Positions 26,658-34,162 of a stretch of DNA of 64,000 bases are shown here, one piece after another. Every line of letters begins with the position of its first letter. The stretch's first letter is position 1. Under the pieces are notes generated by a model. It did not search any database and was not told the DNA's origin. It saw nothing but the letters and a program-made list of their open reading frames with translations. The stretch spans positions 1-64,000 of the forward strand of contig PSMW01000004.1 of NCBI GenBank assembly GCA_040290295.1. Reading direction: 5' to 3'. Source of the stretch: CAADGV01 sp040290295 (GTDB lineage: Bacteria; Bacteroidota; Ignavibacteria; UBA10030; UBA6906). The position numbers and the translations under genes were made by a program.

Positions 26658-27083
26658 ATGTCGCCTGTCAATAAGGAAGAAATCATTACGCTCATCGGCG
26701 AGTGTCGGAAAGCAACGGCACAACTTTCGTCCAATCGGAATGCTCCAAGAGCCGAGGTACTGGCATCGGAGGAGAAATTAGGGAATATCAAATACCAGTT
26801 CATCATCGCTGTCGAAGCGGCAATCGGCATTTGTCAACACCTGAGCGCAAAGAAGTTCAATGCTGTCCCCGAATCTTATGCGACATGCTATAGAGTTCTG
26901 GAAGGGAACGGACTGATTGATTCCAACCTCGCGTCGAGGATGGCGGACCTCGCGCGTTTTAGAAAAGTTCTGCTTCATCTCTACGGCCAGGTCGATAACA
27001 ACCCCGTCCTCGACAAGTTAGAAATGCTCCCAACGATAGAGCAATACCTTGAACTCATGGCAGAACCCAGCGGTTTGCTTTAA
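26658..27083 (+). CDS. hepT: HepT-type HEPN ribonuclease toxin
   Basis: A 141-residue DUF86/HepT protein. The catalytic R-X4-H-X-Y motif is complete: Arg102, His107, Tyr109 in RKVLLHLY. The preceding helices (YQFIIAVEAAIGICQHL, ESYATCYRVLEGNGLID) match the family. As a HEPN RNase it should cleave cellular RNA, held in check by the MntA product encoded one base upstream. It ends six bases before the wzz start, so the module is embedded in the polysaccharide transcription unit. Length is normal. Confidence 0.9.
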   Translation: MSPVNKEEIITLIGECRKATAQLSSNRNAPRAEVLASEEKLGNIKYQFIIAVEAAIGICQHLSAKKFNAVPESYATCYRVLEGNGLIDSNLASRMADLARFRKVLLHLYGQVDNNPVLDKLEMLPTIEQYLELMAEPSGLL

Positions 27084-27089
27084 GACCTT

Positions 27090-28118
27090 ATGACCATGGA
27101 CAACGAGCTGACATCAGAAAAAGAGGGTCCGACCCTTCAGGAGATCCTCGTCCCCATCTGGGCAAACCGGAAGCGGATACTGATTCTTTCATTTGCCGCG
27201 GGGCTGATAACGCTCGGCATCAACTTCCTGCTGCCGGTCTATTACAAATCCACCGCCACGCTTCTTCCCGAAACGCAGAAAGACAAACTCTCCGCGCTCG
27301 GACAGTTTGCCGACATTGCCTCGCTTGCGGGAGTGAACGTGCCGGGAAGCGAAATTGCGAGACTCTACCCGACGATCGTCAACAGCGAAACCATTCTGCG
27401 CAACGTCGTTCTCAAGAAATACAAAACCAAAGCCTTCGCGGACTCGGTGAACCTCATCGAATACTTCGAGTACACCGAGTACCCGCCGAACGAAGCGATG
27501 GCGAAGACATTGCAGCGGCTGAGGGACTTGTTGAGCGCATCGTTCGAGAACAAAACGAGCGTGGTGAATCTTTCGTTGGAGATGCCGGAGCCGGAACTTG
27601 CCGCATCAGTCCTCAATAGCGTGATCGGCCAGTTGGATAGCTTCATACGCTCGAAGCGCACCACCAACGCCTCCGAGCAAGTGAAGTGGATCGAACTGCG
27701 CTTGAAAGAAGTGGAACAAGAACTCCGCCGAGCCGAAGACCGACTCAAGGAATTTCGTGAACGCAACCGGCGTGTTGTAGATTCGCCGGAACTGTTGATG
27801 CAACAAGAACGCCTCCTGCGCGACGTGCAAGTACAATCCACCGTGTTCGTGGAATTGAAGAAACAATATGAACTAGCGAAACTCGATGAGATCAAAAACA
27901 TCACCATCGTGAACGTCCTCGATCCTGCCCGCGTGCCGGTGAAGAAGGAAAGACCGAAGCTGGCGACGAATGCGGGGATGATGTTTGCGCTAACAGCTTC
28001 TGCACTTTCAGGTTACTTCCTCTGGCGTGCTCAGTATGCAGCGTCAGTGAGGGCTTTTTCCCAGAAGCTCAATCTGACGGAGAAGACAATAGAACGCGAA
28101 TCCTCTCAAACGACATGA
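27090..28118 (+). CDS. Wzz/GumC-type polysaccharide chain-length determinant
   Basis: A 342-residue inner-membrane co-polymerase. A first transmembrane helix at about 29-49 (RILILSFAAGLITLGINFLLP) is followed by the Wzz domain (YYKSTATLLPETQKDKLSAL), a long coiled-coil of about 190-265 (ELRLKEVEQELRRAEDRLKE) and a second helix near 293-311 preceded by the Pro-rich DPARVPVKKERPK of the family. There is no C-terminal tyrosine kinase. It should set chain length for the Wzy-dependent pathway with the flippase and polymerase downstream. Confidence 0.9.
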   Translation: MTMDNELTSEKEGPTLQEILVPIWANRKRILILSFAAGLITLGINFLLPVYYKSTATLLPETQKDKLSALGQFADIASLAGVNVPGSEIARLYPTIVNSETILRNVVLKKYKTKAFADSVNLIEYFEYTEYPPNEAMAKTLQRLRDLLSASFENKTSVVNLSLEMPEPELAASVLNSVIGQLDSFIRSKRTTNASEQVKWIELRLKEVEQELRRAEDRLKEFRERNRRVVDSPELLMQQERLLRDVQVQSTVFVELKKQYELAKLDEIKNITIVNVLDPARVPVKKERPKLATNAGMMFALTASALSGYFLWRAQYAASVRAFSQKLNLTEKTIERESSQTT

Positions 28119-28270
28119 GGAACTTCCTTAGGAACGGTTTACAGAAACTTGTAAACGTTTTGGCTTATCCATCCCTGCTGCTTACGATAGGAAGGCGGCT
28201 GGACAGAGAATTTGTTAAAGAACTCCTATTTGTTCGTAAGAGGTGTAATGCTTCGACTTGTACACCTTGA
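28115..28270 (+). CDS. Small open frame translationally coupled to wzz
   Basis: ATG 28115 overlaps the wzz stop (ATGA) and opens a 51-codon frame beginning MRNFLRNGLQKLVNVLAYPS. The overlap suggests a real downstream gene, but the frame ends soon in unlikely sequence (KRCNASTCTP). It is probably the 5' remnant of a gene cut at the border of the mosaic block. I do not recognise it. Confidence 0.35.
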   Translation: MRNFLRNGLQKLVNVLAYPSLLLTIGRRLDREFVKELLFVRKRCNASTCTP

Positions 28271-28445
28271 TGGCGCGATCCATCTTCACCCAGTAGCGCT
28301 AGGTTCGATCGATGGTGTAATGCTTCAGCCCAAAGAGGTCAAGGAGTTGTTCCCGGAGGCAGTCATCGTATTTGAGCGCTTCTTGGAAATCCCGAACAGC
28401 ATCATTGCGGTTTACAAGGATGAAAGTGCTGATCGTTCACAATAA
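28212..28445 (+). pseudogene. 3' fragment of a SAM-dependent methyltransferase
   Basis: The part from about 28326 encodes LQPKEVKELFPEAVIVFERF and IPNSIIAVYK, the C-terminal end of a class I methyltransferase. The same end is found on the methyltransferase gene at 38.3 kb (KEVKELFPDAVIVFERFL). The N-terminal SAM-binding part is missing, and the sequence before 28326 is unrelated to the other copy. It lies in the left arm of the 175-bp direct repeat and overlaps the start of the following glycosyltransferase. Confidence 0.7.
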
Positions 28446-28504
28446 ATACACCCAACCCGGCGGTGAGGATGCGGTCTTCGAGGCGGAGAAGGCACTGCTG
28501 GAGC
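28330..28504 (+). repeat. Left copy of a 175-bp imperfect direct repeat bounding the mosaic block
   Basis: These 175 bases align without any gap to 38281-38455 (constant offset 9,951), with about 21 mismatches counted by eye (near 88% identity). The copy covers the end of a methyltransferase and the start of a family 4 glycosyltransferase. Left of it the two loci are unrelated; right of it this copy continues as a complete glycosyltransferase. Confidence 0.85.
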
Positions 28505-29589
28505 GCATGGGGCACGAGGTCATCCCCTTCGTGGAGGACAACGCCCGGCTCAACGGGATGAACCCGCTCAGGGCGGCGGGGAATGCGGTCTGGTCGCGGG
28601 AGAGCCAGAGGAGGCTGCGGGCGCTCATCGAAGAGGCCAAACCCGAGGTGGCCCACTTCCACAACACCTTCATCATGGTCTCACCTGCGGCCTCCTACGC
28701 CTGCAAAGAGGTCGGGGTGCCGGTGGTGCAGACCCTCCACAACTACCGCCTCCTGTGCCCGGCTGCGACCCTCTTGCGAAATGGACAGGTCTGCGAGGAC
28801 TGCGTCGGGAAGGCTGTGCCCTGGCCCGGGGTGGCGCACGGATGCTGGCGGGCCTCGCGGCCGCAAACGGCAGTCGTGGCCGGAATGCTGACCTTCCACC
28901 GCTTGAAAGGGACGTGGACGGACAGGGTTGACCGCTACATCGCCCTGACTGACTTTGCCCGGCACAAGTTCATCGAAGGGGGGCTGCCGGCGGACAGGAT
29001 CGTGGTCAAGCCCAACTTCGTCCACCGCGATCTGGGGCCCGGGGAGCATCGGGGCGATTACGCCCTCTTCGTGGGACGGCTCTCTGCGGAGAAGGGGCTT
29101 CGGACTCTGCTTCGGGCCTGGAAGCGGCTCGAGGGCATCCCGCTCAAGGTCGTAGGCGACGGGCCGCTACGGGGAGAGATAGAAGAGTTTGGGGTGCGGG
29201 AGGGGGACCCGGGCGTCGAGTTCCTAGGACGGAAATCCCGCGAGGAGGTGTTCCGCCTGATGCAGGAGGCACGGACGCTGGTTTTTCCTTCGGAGTGGTA
29301 TGAGGGTTTCCCCGTGACGATGGCCGAAGCCTTTGCCTGCGGGCTGCCGGTGATCGCCTCGAGGCTCGGGGCTATGGCCGAGCTCATGGAAGATGGGCGG
29401 ACGGGGCTCCTCTTTGAGCCCGGCAATGCCGAGGACCTCGCGTCCAAGGTGGAGTGGGCGTGGCAACACCCTGAGTCGATGGTGGAGATGGGCCGCGAGG
29501 CGCGGCGGGAATATGAGCGGAAATATACGGCGGAGCGGAACTACGAGATGCTGATGGGGATCTACAGAACGGCGATGGGTGACAAGTAA
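28420..29589 (+). CDS. Family 4 glycosyltransferase
   Basis: A 389-residue GT-B glycosyltransferase. The N-terminal domain starts MKVLIVHNKYTQPGGEDAVF and contains the Cys-rich loop LLCPAATLLRNGQVCEDC typical of this subgroup. The C-terminal nucleotide-sugar domain has FVGRLSAEKGLRTLL and the E-x7-E region EWYEGFPVTMAEAFACGLPVI. It should add one sugar to the lipid-linked repeat unit at the inner membrane; donor unknown. ATG 28420 is chosen because it gives the family N-terminus. Base composition is strikingly GC-rich (some lines near two-thirds GC) compared with genes before 28 kb, a sign of transfer. Confidence 0.9.
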   Translation: MKVLIVHNKYTQPGGEDAVFEAEKALLERMGHEVIPFVEDNARLNGMNPLRAAGNAVWSRESQRRLRALIEEAKPEVAHFHNTFIMVSPAASYACKEVGVPVVQTLHNYRLLCPAATLLRNGQVCEDCVGKAVPWPGVAHGCWRASRPQTAVVAGMLTFHRLKGTWTDRVDRYIALTDFARHKFIEGGLPADRIVVKPNFVHRDLGPGEHRGDYALFVGRLSAEKGLRTLLRAWKRLEGIPLKVVGDGPLRGEIEEFGVREGDPGVEFLGRKSREEVFRLMQEARTLVFPSEWYEGFPVTMAEAFACGLPVIASRLGAMAELMEDGRTGLLFEPGNAEDLASKVEWAWQHPESMVEMGREARREYERKYTAERNYEMLMGIYRTAMGDK

Positions 29590-29700
29590 CGGAAGACAAG
29601 CAAAAAGCGAGGGGCGATAGGCAGCGGTGTTCTCCTAGGGGAGGCTCGGTATAAAGCTTGTTGTTCGCCGCCGAAAGGGCGGGAGGAGGAAGGAATCAAG

Positions 29701-29990
29701 ATGGCCATGAGCACGGAGTACCCGCACATCGTCCGGGATCCTCAGGGCGATCCTCTTATCGAGGGAACGATGCTGAAGGTGGCGGAGCTGGTGGTGGAGA
29801 AGCTGGCCTACGGCTGGAGCCCGGGGGAGCTCCACCTACAGCACCCCTATCTCACCCTGGCCCAGATCTATGCCGCCCGGGCCTGCTACTGGGACCACCG
29901 GGAAGAACTGGACCGGGAGATCGCCGAGCGGAGGAGCTGTGCAAAAAGGCCGAGCGAATCCATCCGAGTCTCGAGGAGAACGTCAAATAG
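29701..29990 (+). pseudogene. DUF433 antitoxin-like gene with a frameshift
   Basis: From ATG 29701 the frame encodes a DUF433 protein (IEGTMLKVAELVVEKLAYGWSP, HPYLTLAQIYAARACYWDH). Near 29930 the family-like sequence moves to the neighbouring frame, which reads AEELCKKAERIHPSLEENVK and stops at TAG 29988-29990. The original frame runs on to 30030 with unlikely Ser/Arg-rich sequence. One base has been gained or lost around GCGGAGGAG. DUF433 proteins usually precede a PIN-like toxin, which is absent here. It stands in a GC-rich stretch between two polysaccharide genes. Confidence 0.65.
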
Positions 29991-30026
29991 CCGCCGGCAG
30001 AGGGCTCCATTGGGAAGCTCTAAGAT

Positions 30027-30055
30027 TTGACTTAGTCCTTGACTTAGCTTATTAT
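30027..30055 (+). promoter_or_regulatory. Promoter with operator-like direct repeat, before the Phd-like gene
   Basis: TTGACT at 30027-30032 and TATTAT at 30050-30055, spacer 17 bp. The word TTGACTTAG occurs twice in tandem (30027-30035 and 30039-30047), covering the -35 box and most of the spacer. This would suit autoregulation by the antitoxin encoded 16 bases downstream. Confidence 0.55.
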
Positions 30056-30070
30056 AGGGCAGTGATCGGC

Positions 30071-30238
30071 ATGGTGCAAGTAAACGTCCACGAGGCCAAG
30101 ACGCAGCTCTCGCGGCTCCTGACCCGGGTGCTGGCTGGGGAGGAAGTGGTTATCGCTAAGGCGGGCAAGCCGATCGCCCGGCACTACACGGACGAAGACC
30201 TCGCTGAGGATTTAGACTATGCCCGGAGCAGTTGCTAA
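30071..30238 (+). CDS. Short Phd/YefM-type antitoxin
   Basis: A 55-residue protein whose first 35 residues are a standard Phd/YefM DNA-binding start (MVQVNVHEAKTQLSRLLTRV, GEEVVIAKAGKPIAR). The usual C-terminal toxin-neutralising tail is replaced by a short acidic end (HYTDEDLAEDLDYARSSC), and the protein is about 25 residues shorter than relatives. It overlaps the toxin-like gene by 20 bases. It may still repress its promoter; whether it binds a toxin is unclear. Confidence 0.65.
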   Translation: MVQVNVHEAKTQLSRLLTRVLAGEEVVIAKAGKPIARHYTDEDLAEDLDYARSSC

Positions 30239-30560
30239 AGTTGCCACGCTGATCAACTTGGCCTCGGTCGGGCATTTGGAACTGCTCCGAGAGTTTCACG
30301 GAAAAATCGTCATACCGCCCGCTGTTTGGCAAGAAGTGGTGATCAAAGGAGAAGGCAGGCCGGGAACGTTGGAGGTCAAAAAGGCCAGAGACATTGAGTG
30401 GGTTGAGGTTCAAATGCCTCAAAATCAGGACTTAGTCAAGATCCTTCGGCAAGATCTTGATGAAGGCGAAGAGGAGTTAGATCGGTTGCGCGAAGACTCC
30501 GGGTTTTGGATCGATGATCGGCTCTACCAACAGGCGCTTAAGGAGGTAGAGGAGCTTTAA
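30219..30560 (+). pseudogene. DUF3368 PIN-like toxin with lost active-site segments
   Basis: A 113-residue frame matching DUF3368 toxins, which are normally about 155-165 residues. The opening SNTSPLI/DTSPLI box with the first acidic residue is replaced by MPGAVAKVATLINLA. The middle GEAEAIALA...LLLDE segment is gone: the protein passes directly from LDEGEEE to the C-terminal LREDSGFWIDDRLYQQALKE. The frame stays open, so this is an in-frame deletion of roughly 45 codons. With two of the acidic clusters missing it is unlikely to cut RNA. It is listed as a pseudogene although no stop or frameshift is present. Confidence 0.65.
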
Positions 30561-30703
30561 ATGGTACAGGGATGGGGACGGGCTTCCTCGATCTCGCGCT
30601 CCATCTGCGCCCGGTCGGCCATGGGATGCCTCCAAATGCTTACGGTTCCGGCTCGGTGTACCGGAACAGCGTTTCGGAACAAGCCTCCGGCGGTGAGGCC
30701 GCC

Positions 30704-31981
30704 ATGGTAGAGAACTCCTCGCCGGAGCGGCTGATCCACTGGGCCAAGAAGGGCGGTCTGGCCGTCCTCGACCAGGGCCTGTTTGCCGGGACCAACTTCC
30801 TGGTGGGGGTGCTTTTGGCCCGGTGGCTCGAGCCCGCCGCCTACGGGGCCTTCTCCGCGGCTTATGCCGTCTTTCTCCTAGTGGGTACCCTCCACACCGC
30901 GCTGTGGACTGAACCGATGCTGGTTTACGGCTCCGGGCGGTTCCAAGAGCAATTTGTAGCCTACCAGAGGCTGCTCCTCTCCGGCCACTGGAGGTTTTCC
31001 CTTCTTTGCTTTGTAGCGTTTGTAGCGGTGGGGAGCGGGTTCATCGCTTCCGGTTCCTGGTCTCTGGGCGTGAGCTTCCTTGGTTTGGCCGTTGCAGCGC
31101 CTCTAAACCTCTACCTGTGGCTCATGCGTCGCTCGGCGTACGTTCTCCTCGAGCCCCATCTGGCGGCCTACGGAGGGGCATTTTACCTGGTCCTTTTCCT
31201 GGGGGCATCGTGGGGTCTGTTGCGGTGGGGCTGGTTGAATGAGGGCAGCGCCCTTTTGGCCATGGGGCTGGCCGGGCAGGCGTCGGGGTATCTCATCCAA
31301 CGGTCTGTGCGGGCGCGGGTAGAGGAAACCGCTCCTGTGGCCTCGGCTGAGGTGCGGGCGTTACACTGGAGCTATGGACGGTGGGCGCTTGTGGCCGGAG
31401 GGCTTTCCTGGGTGCCCGGGAATATCTACTTTGTGCTCTTGCCGGCTTTTCACGGGTTGGAGGCGGCAGCGGCTTTGAAAGCCCTGCTGAATGTGGTCAT
31501 GCCGGTGCTTCACTTCAATGGTGCCCTTGCCGGCCTGTTTGTGCCTGCCTTCGTGCGGGCTAAGGCCCTGGGGAGGCTATTTTCGACGGCTTTGAGGGCC
31601 CTTTGGGTCCTGCTTGTTCCAGCCCTCGCCTATTGGCTTTTCCTGCTTTTTGCTGGCAGGTCCCTCATGGGATGGCTGTATGGCGAGAAATACGGAAGCT
31701 CCGGGCTTGCATGGCTGGGCTTTATTGCAATCACAGCTGCTGTTACCAACACATTCGAGGCCGTACTGCGGGCGGTTGAGCGCCCCGATCAGGTTGCCCT
31801 CGTCTATGCGATCGCGGCATTGGCCAGTGTGTTGGTGGGCGTGGGTTTGGTCTATCTTGCAGGCTTCGAGGGGGCTATTTTGGCAATGACCGGAGTGAAC
31901 GTTGTTTCCGCGCTGCTGTTTGCGGTGCTGGGGTTTCGTGAGGGGAGGAAGGATGCGCGTAGCACATCTCATTCTCGGTAG
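30704..31981 (+). CDS. Wzx-type polysaccharide flippase (MATE/MOP superfamily)
   Basis: A 425-residue inner-membrane protein with about 12 hydrophobic helices, starting GGLAVLDQGLFAGTNFLVGV with the typical ARWLEPAAYGAFSAAY after helix 1. It should flip the undecaprenyl-linked repeat unit to the periplasm. ATG 30704 is preferred to the longer open frame from 30572, whose first residues do not look like protein. Its last 29 bases overlap the next glycosyltransferase gene. GC-rich, like its neighbours. Confidence 0.85.
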   Translation: MVENSSPERLIHWAKKGGLAVLDQGLFAGTNFLVGVLLARWLEPAAYGAFSAAYAVFLLVGTLHTALWTEPMLVYGSGRFQEQFVAYQRLLLSGHWRFSLLCFVAFVAVGSGFIASGSWSLGVSFLGLAVAAPLNLYLWLMRRSAYVLLEPHLAAYGGAFYLVLFLGASWGLLRWGWLNEGSALLAMGLAGQASGYLIQRSVRARVEETAPVASAEVRALHWSYGRWALVAGGLSWVPGNIYFVLLPAFHGLEAAAALKALLNVVMPVLHFNGALAGLFVPAFVRAKALGRLFSTALRALWVLLVPALAYWLFLLFAGRSLMGWLYGEKYGSSGLAWLGFIAITAAVTNTFEAVLRAVERPDQVALVYAIAALASVLVGVGLVYLAGFEGAILAMTGVNVVSALLFAVLGFREGRKDARSTSHSR

Positions 31982-32699
31982 ATGCAACCCTGATAGCGCC
32001 AACGGGGTGGATAAGACCGTCTATTACCTGTCCTCCCGCCAGGCCGCCCTCGGGGCGGAGGTGGCGGTGTTCTCCCTGACCGCCAAGGAGCCCCTCCCCG
32101 TGCCTGGAGCCGAGGTGCGGACCTTCCCGCCCCCATCCGGTAAGCTGGGGCGCCTCTGGCCCGTGGTGCCGGGGCGGCTCCTGGAGGAGGTCTTGGGGTG
32201 GGGGCCGGACCTGGTGCACTTCCACTCCGTGCACATCGGCCTTTTCATCGAGCTGCGCACGGCCTTGCGGGGGAACCTGGCCCGCCTTCGGGAGCAGGTC
32301 CGGCGCCTTGGGGTGGAGGAACAGGTGGTCTTCGCGGGCCCGGCGTTTGGGGAGGAGAAGTGGGCCTACCTGGCCGGGGCGGACGCGTTCGTGCACCCCT
32401 GGAGGTGGGAGGGATTTTCCTTCAGCGTCCTCGAAGCCCTGGCTATGGGCAAGACGGTGCTGGTCTCCCGGGCGGCCGATCCCAATGGAGAGATCGGCGC
32501 CTTTGGTGCCGGGGTGGTGGTGGAGCCCCGGGTGCCTGAGCTTTCCGAAGGTCTTGCGCGCCTTTGGGGGGCTTCGTCCTGGGAACTGGACCGGATGGGT
32601 CGCCGGGCCCGGACTTTGGTGGAGGAGCGGTACGGCTGGCGGGCGATCGTGGTGCAGCTCATGGAGGCTTATCGGCGTGAGGGCTTGGGGGCGAGCTAG
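31953..32699 (+). CDS. Family 4 glycosyltransferase with a large internal deletion
   Basis: ATG 31953 has an excellent ribosome site (GAGGGGAGGAAGG) and opens a 248-residue frame. The N-terminus (MRVAHLILGRCNPDSANGVD, DLVHFHSVHIGLFIELRTAL) and the C-terminal donor-binding part (GVEEQVVFAGPAFGEEKWAY, HPWRWEGFSFSVLEALAMGK) are both normal. Between them, at about residues 102-105, roughly 120-150 residues are missing, including the end of the first domain and the linker with the G-G-R-x-x-K region. The frame is kept across the junction near 32265. The enzyme is probably inactive, because the donor and acceptor domains cannot form the normal cleft. Confidence 0.7.
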   Translation: MRVAHLILGRCNPDSANGVDKTVYYLSSRQAALGAEVAVFSLTAKEPLPVPGAEVRTFPPPSGKLGRLWPVVPGRLLEEVLGWGPDLVHFHSVHIGLFIELRTALRGNLARLREQVRRLGVEEQVVFAGPAFGEEKWAYLAGADAFVHPWRWEGFSFSVLEALAMGKTVLVSRAADPNGEIGAFGAGVVVEPRVPELSEGLARLWGASSWELDRMGRRARTLVEERYGWRAIVVQLMEAYRREGLGAS

Positions 32700-32718
32700 G
32701 CTTCTGGGAGGCTAGTCC

Positions 32719-33969
32719 ATGCCTATGGGTTTACGAGTCATCTTGGTTGGTCATGCCATCTCTCCCCGCCGAGGCTCCGAGCCGGGAAACACCTGGAACT
32801 GGGCCTGGGAGCTTTCACAGCACGTATCGGTGGAGGTGTTTGCCTTCCCCGAATACCGTAGGGAGGTGGAGGAGCACTTAGCGGAAAACCCCAACCCAAG
32901 ATTGAAGATACGGTGGGTAACCCTTCGCGGCTTCGACCCTTGGCGCCCGGAGAAGGGGGAGCGGGGAATACGGCTGCACTATCTCTTGTGGTTGCGTGAG
33001 GTGTACAACGCAATTCGTGAGTCAATGCTGGAAAGTAGAACGAAGGATTCTGTGGTGGTTCACCACGTAAGCTGGAATACTGTCAGCGCACCGCCCCGTG
33101 TTCCCCAAGGCTTAGCTGCCGTCTGGGGCCTGGTAGGGGTAGGACAGGTGGCTCCATGGGCTTTTCGAAGGCTCTTTGGCCGTGCCTGGCTGGGGGAGGC
33201 GGTACGGACGTTCCGGGTTAAGGCCTTGCCCTTTTTGCCCGGGTGGCGCCGAAGGGTGGCCTCCATTCCGCTTATCCTGAGCACCAACCGGGATACGGAA
33301 GCTCTCCTCCGCAAGGCCGGGGCCCGTAGCGTCCTCCCCTTCCTGGACTGTGGGATTCCAAAAGGGTTCGGCTTATCCGAGCCGCCTGATCCGAAAAGGG
33401 AAGCGGGTTCCCCTTTTAGACTCCTTTGGGCCGGCCGCTTCGAGCCGCGTAAGGCTCTTCCCCTGGCTTTGCGGGCTTTGACCAGGGTTCAAGTCCCCGT
33501 GGAGCTTTGGGTAGCAGGGGAGGGTCCTCGGCGGGATGACTGGCAGGCGGAGGCCCACCGTCTCGGGTTAGGAGATCGAGTCCGCTTTTTAGGTCGCGTT
33601 CCGTTGGGCCAGATGCAAGAGCTTTTTCGGCAAGCAGACGCCTTTATCTTCACAAGCCTCCGTGACTCTTCCGGAAGCGTCGTCCTCGAGGCTATGGCCT
33701 TCGGGCTTCCGGTCATCGTACCGGACCACCAAGGTGTGGGGACTTTCGTTCCAAACGAGGCCGGGATTAAGGTTCCCGTGATCACTCCGGAGGCTACGCT
33801 AGAAGGTTTTGCCCGGGCCATTGAGCGGATGGCTTTGGACCGAGAGGCGAGGAATAGGATGGCCCTTGCGGCTTGGCGCTTCGCCCAGCAAGAGCGCTGG
33901 GACCGGGGCGCCGAACGGATGCTGGGCATTTACGAGGAGCTTTCGCGTGATGCGCATCGCGATTTTTGA
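32719..33969 (+). CDS. Family 4 glycosyltransferase
   Basis: A 416-residue GT-B enzyme. The N-domain starts GLRVILVGHAISPRRGSEPG, a subgroup in which an SPxxGSEP box follows the first strand. The C-domain has LLWAGRFEPRKALPLALRAL, WVAGEGPRRDDW, RVRFLGRVPLGQMQELF and the donor-site stretch SSGSVVLEAMAFGLPVIVPD. It is full length. The last 20 bases overlap the following stub. Donor and acceptor are unknown. Confidence 0.88.
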   Translation: MPMGLRVILVGHAISPRRGSEPGNTWNWAWELSQHVSVEVFAFPEYRREVEEHLAENPNPRLKIRWVTLRGFDPWRPEKGERGIRLHYLLWLREVYNAIRESMLESRTKDSVVVHHVSWNTVSAPPRVPQGLAAVWGLVGVGQVAPWAFRRLFGRAWLGEAVRTFRVKALPFLPGWRRRVASIPLILSTNRDTEALLRKAGARSVLPFLDCGIPKGFGLSEPPDPKREAGSPFRLLWAGRFEPRKALPLALRALTRVQVPVELWVAGEGPRRDDWQAEAHRLGLGDRVRFLGRVPLGQMQELFRQADAFIFTSLRDSSGSVVLEAMAFGLPVIVPDHQGVGTFVPNEAGIKVPVITPEATLEGFARAIERMALDREARNRMALAAWRFAQQERWDRGAERMLGIYEELSRDAHRDF

Positions 33970-34162
33970 CTATAAGGCTACAGCTAACAACCCAATTGGG
34001 GATGGATTTGCGAATGGTTTTGAACGCCCAGCTACCTCACAGGAGCTCAGGACTCTGATGGCGTGGAAGGCGTGGGAGTTTACTCAAAGCGAGCGCTGGG
34101 ATCTGCGGGAAGGACGGCTGTTTTCTATGTGCAAGGAGGTTTTATGGGGGGCACTTCAATGA
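33950..34162 (+). pseudogene. Glycosyltransferase N-terminal stub
   Basis: ATG 33950 opens MRIAIFDYKATANNPIG, which matches the start of the complete glycosyltransferase at 35048 (RIAIFDYKVIPTNPIG). After about 17 codons the similarity stops and the frame runs on for 70 residues in total in unrelated sequence (TSQELRTLMAWKAWEFTQSE). This is a truncated copy of a glycosyltransferase start joined to foreign DNA. Together with 35048 it brackets the AT-richer FkbM methyltransferase gene. Confidence 0.65.
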
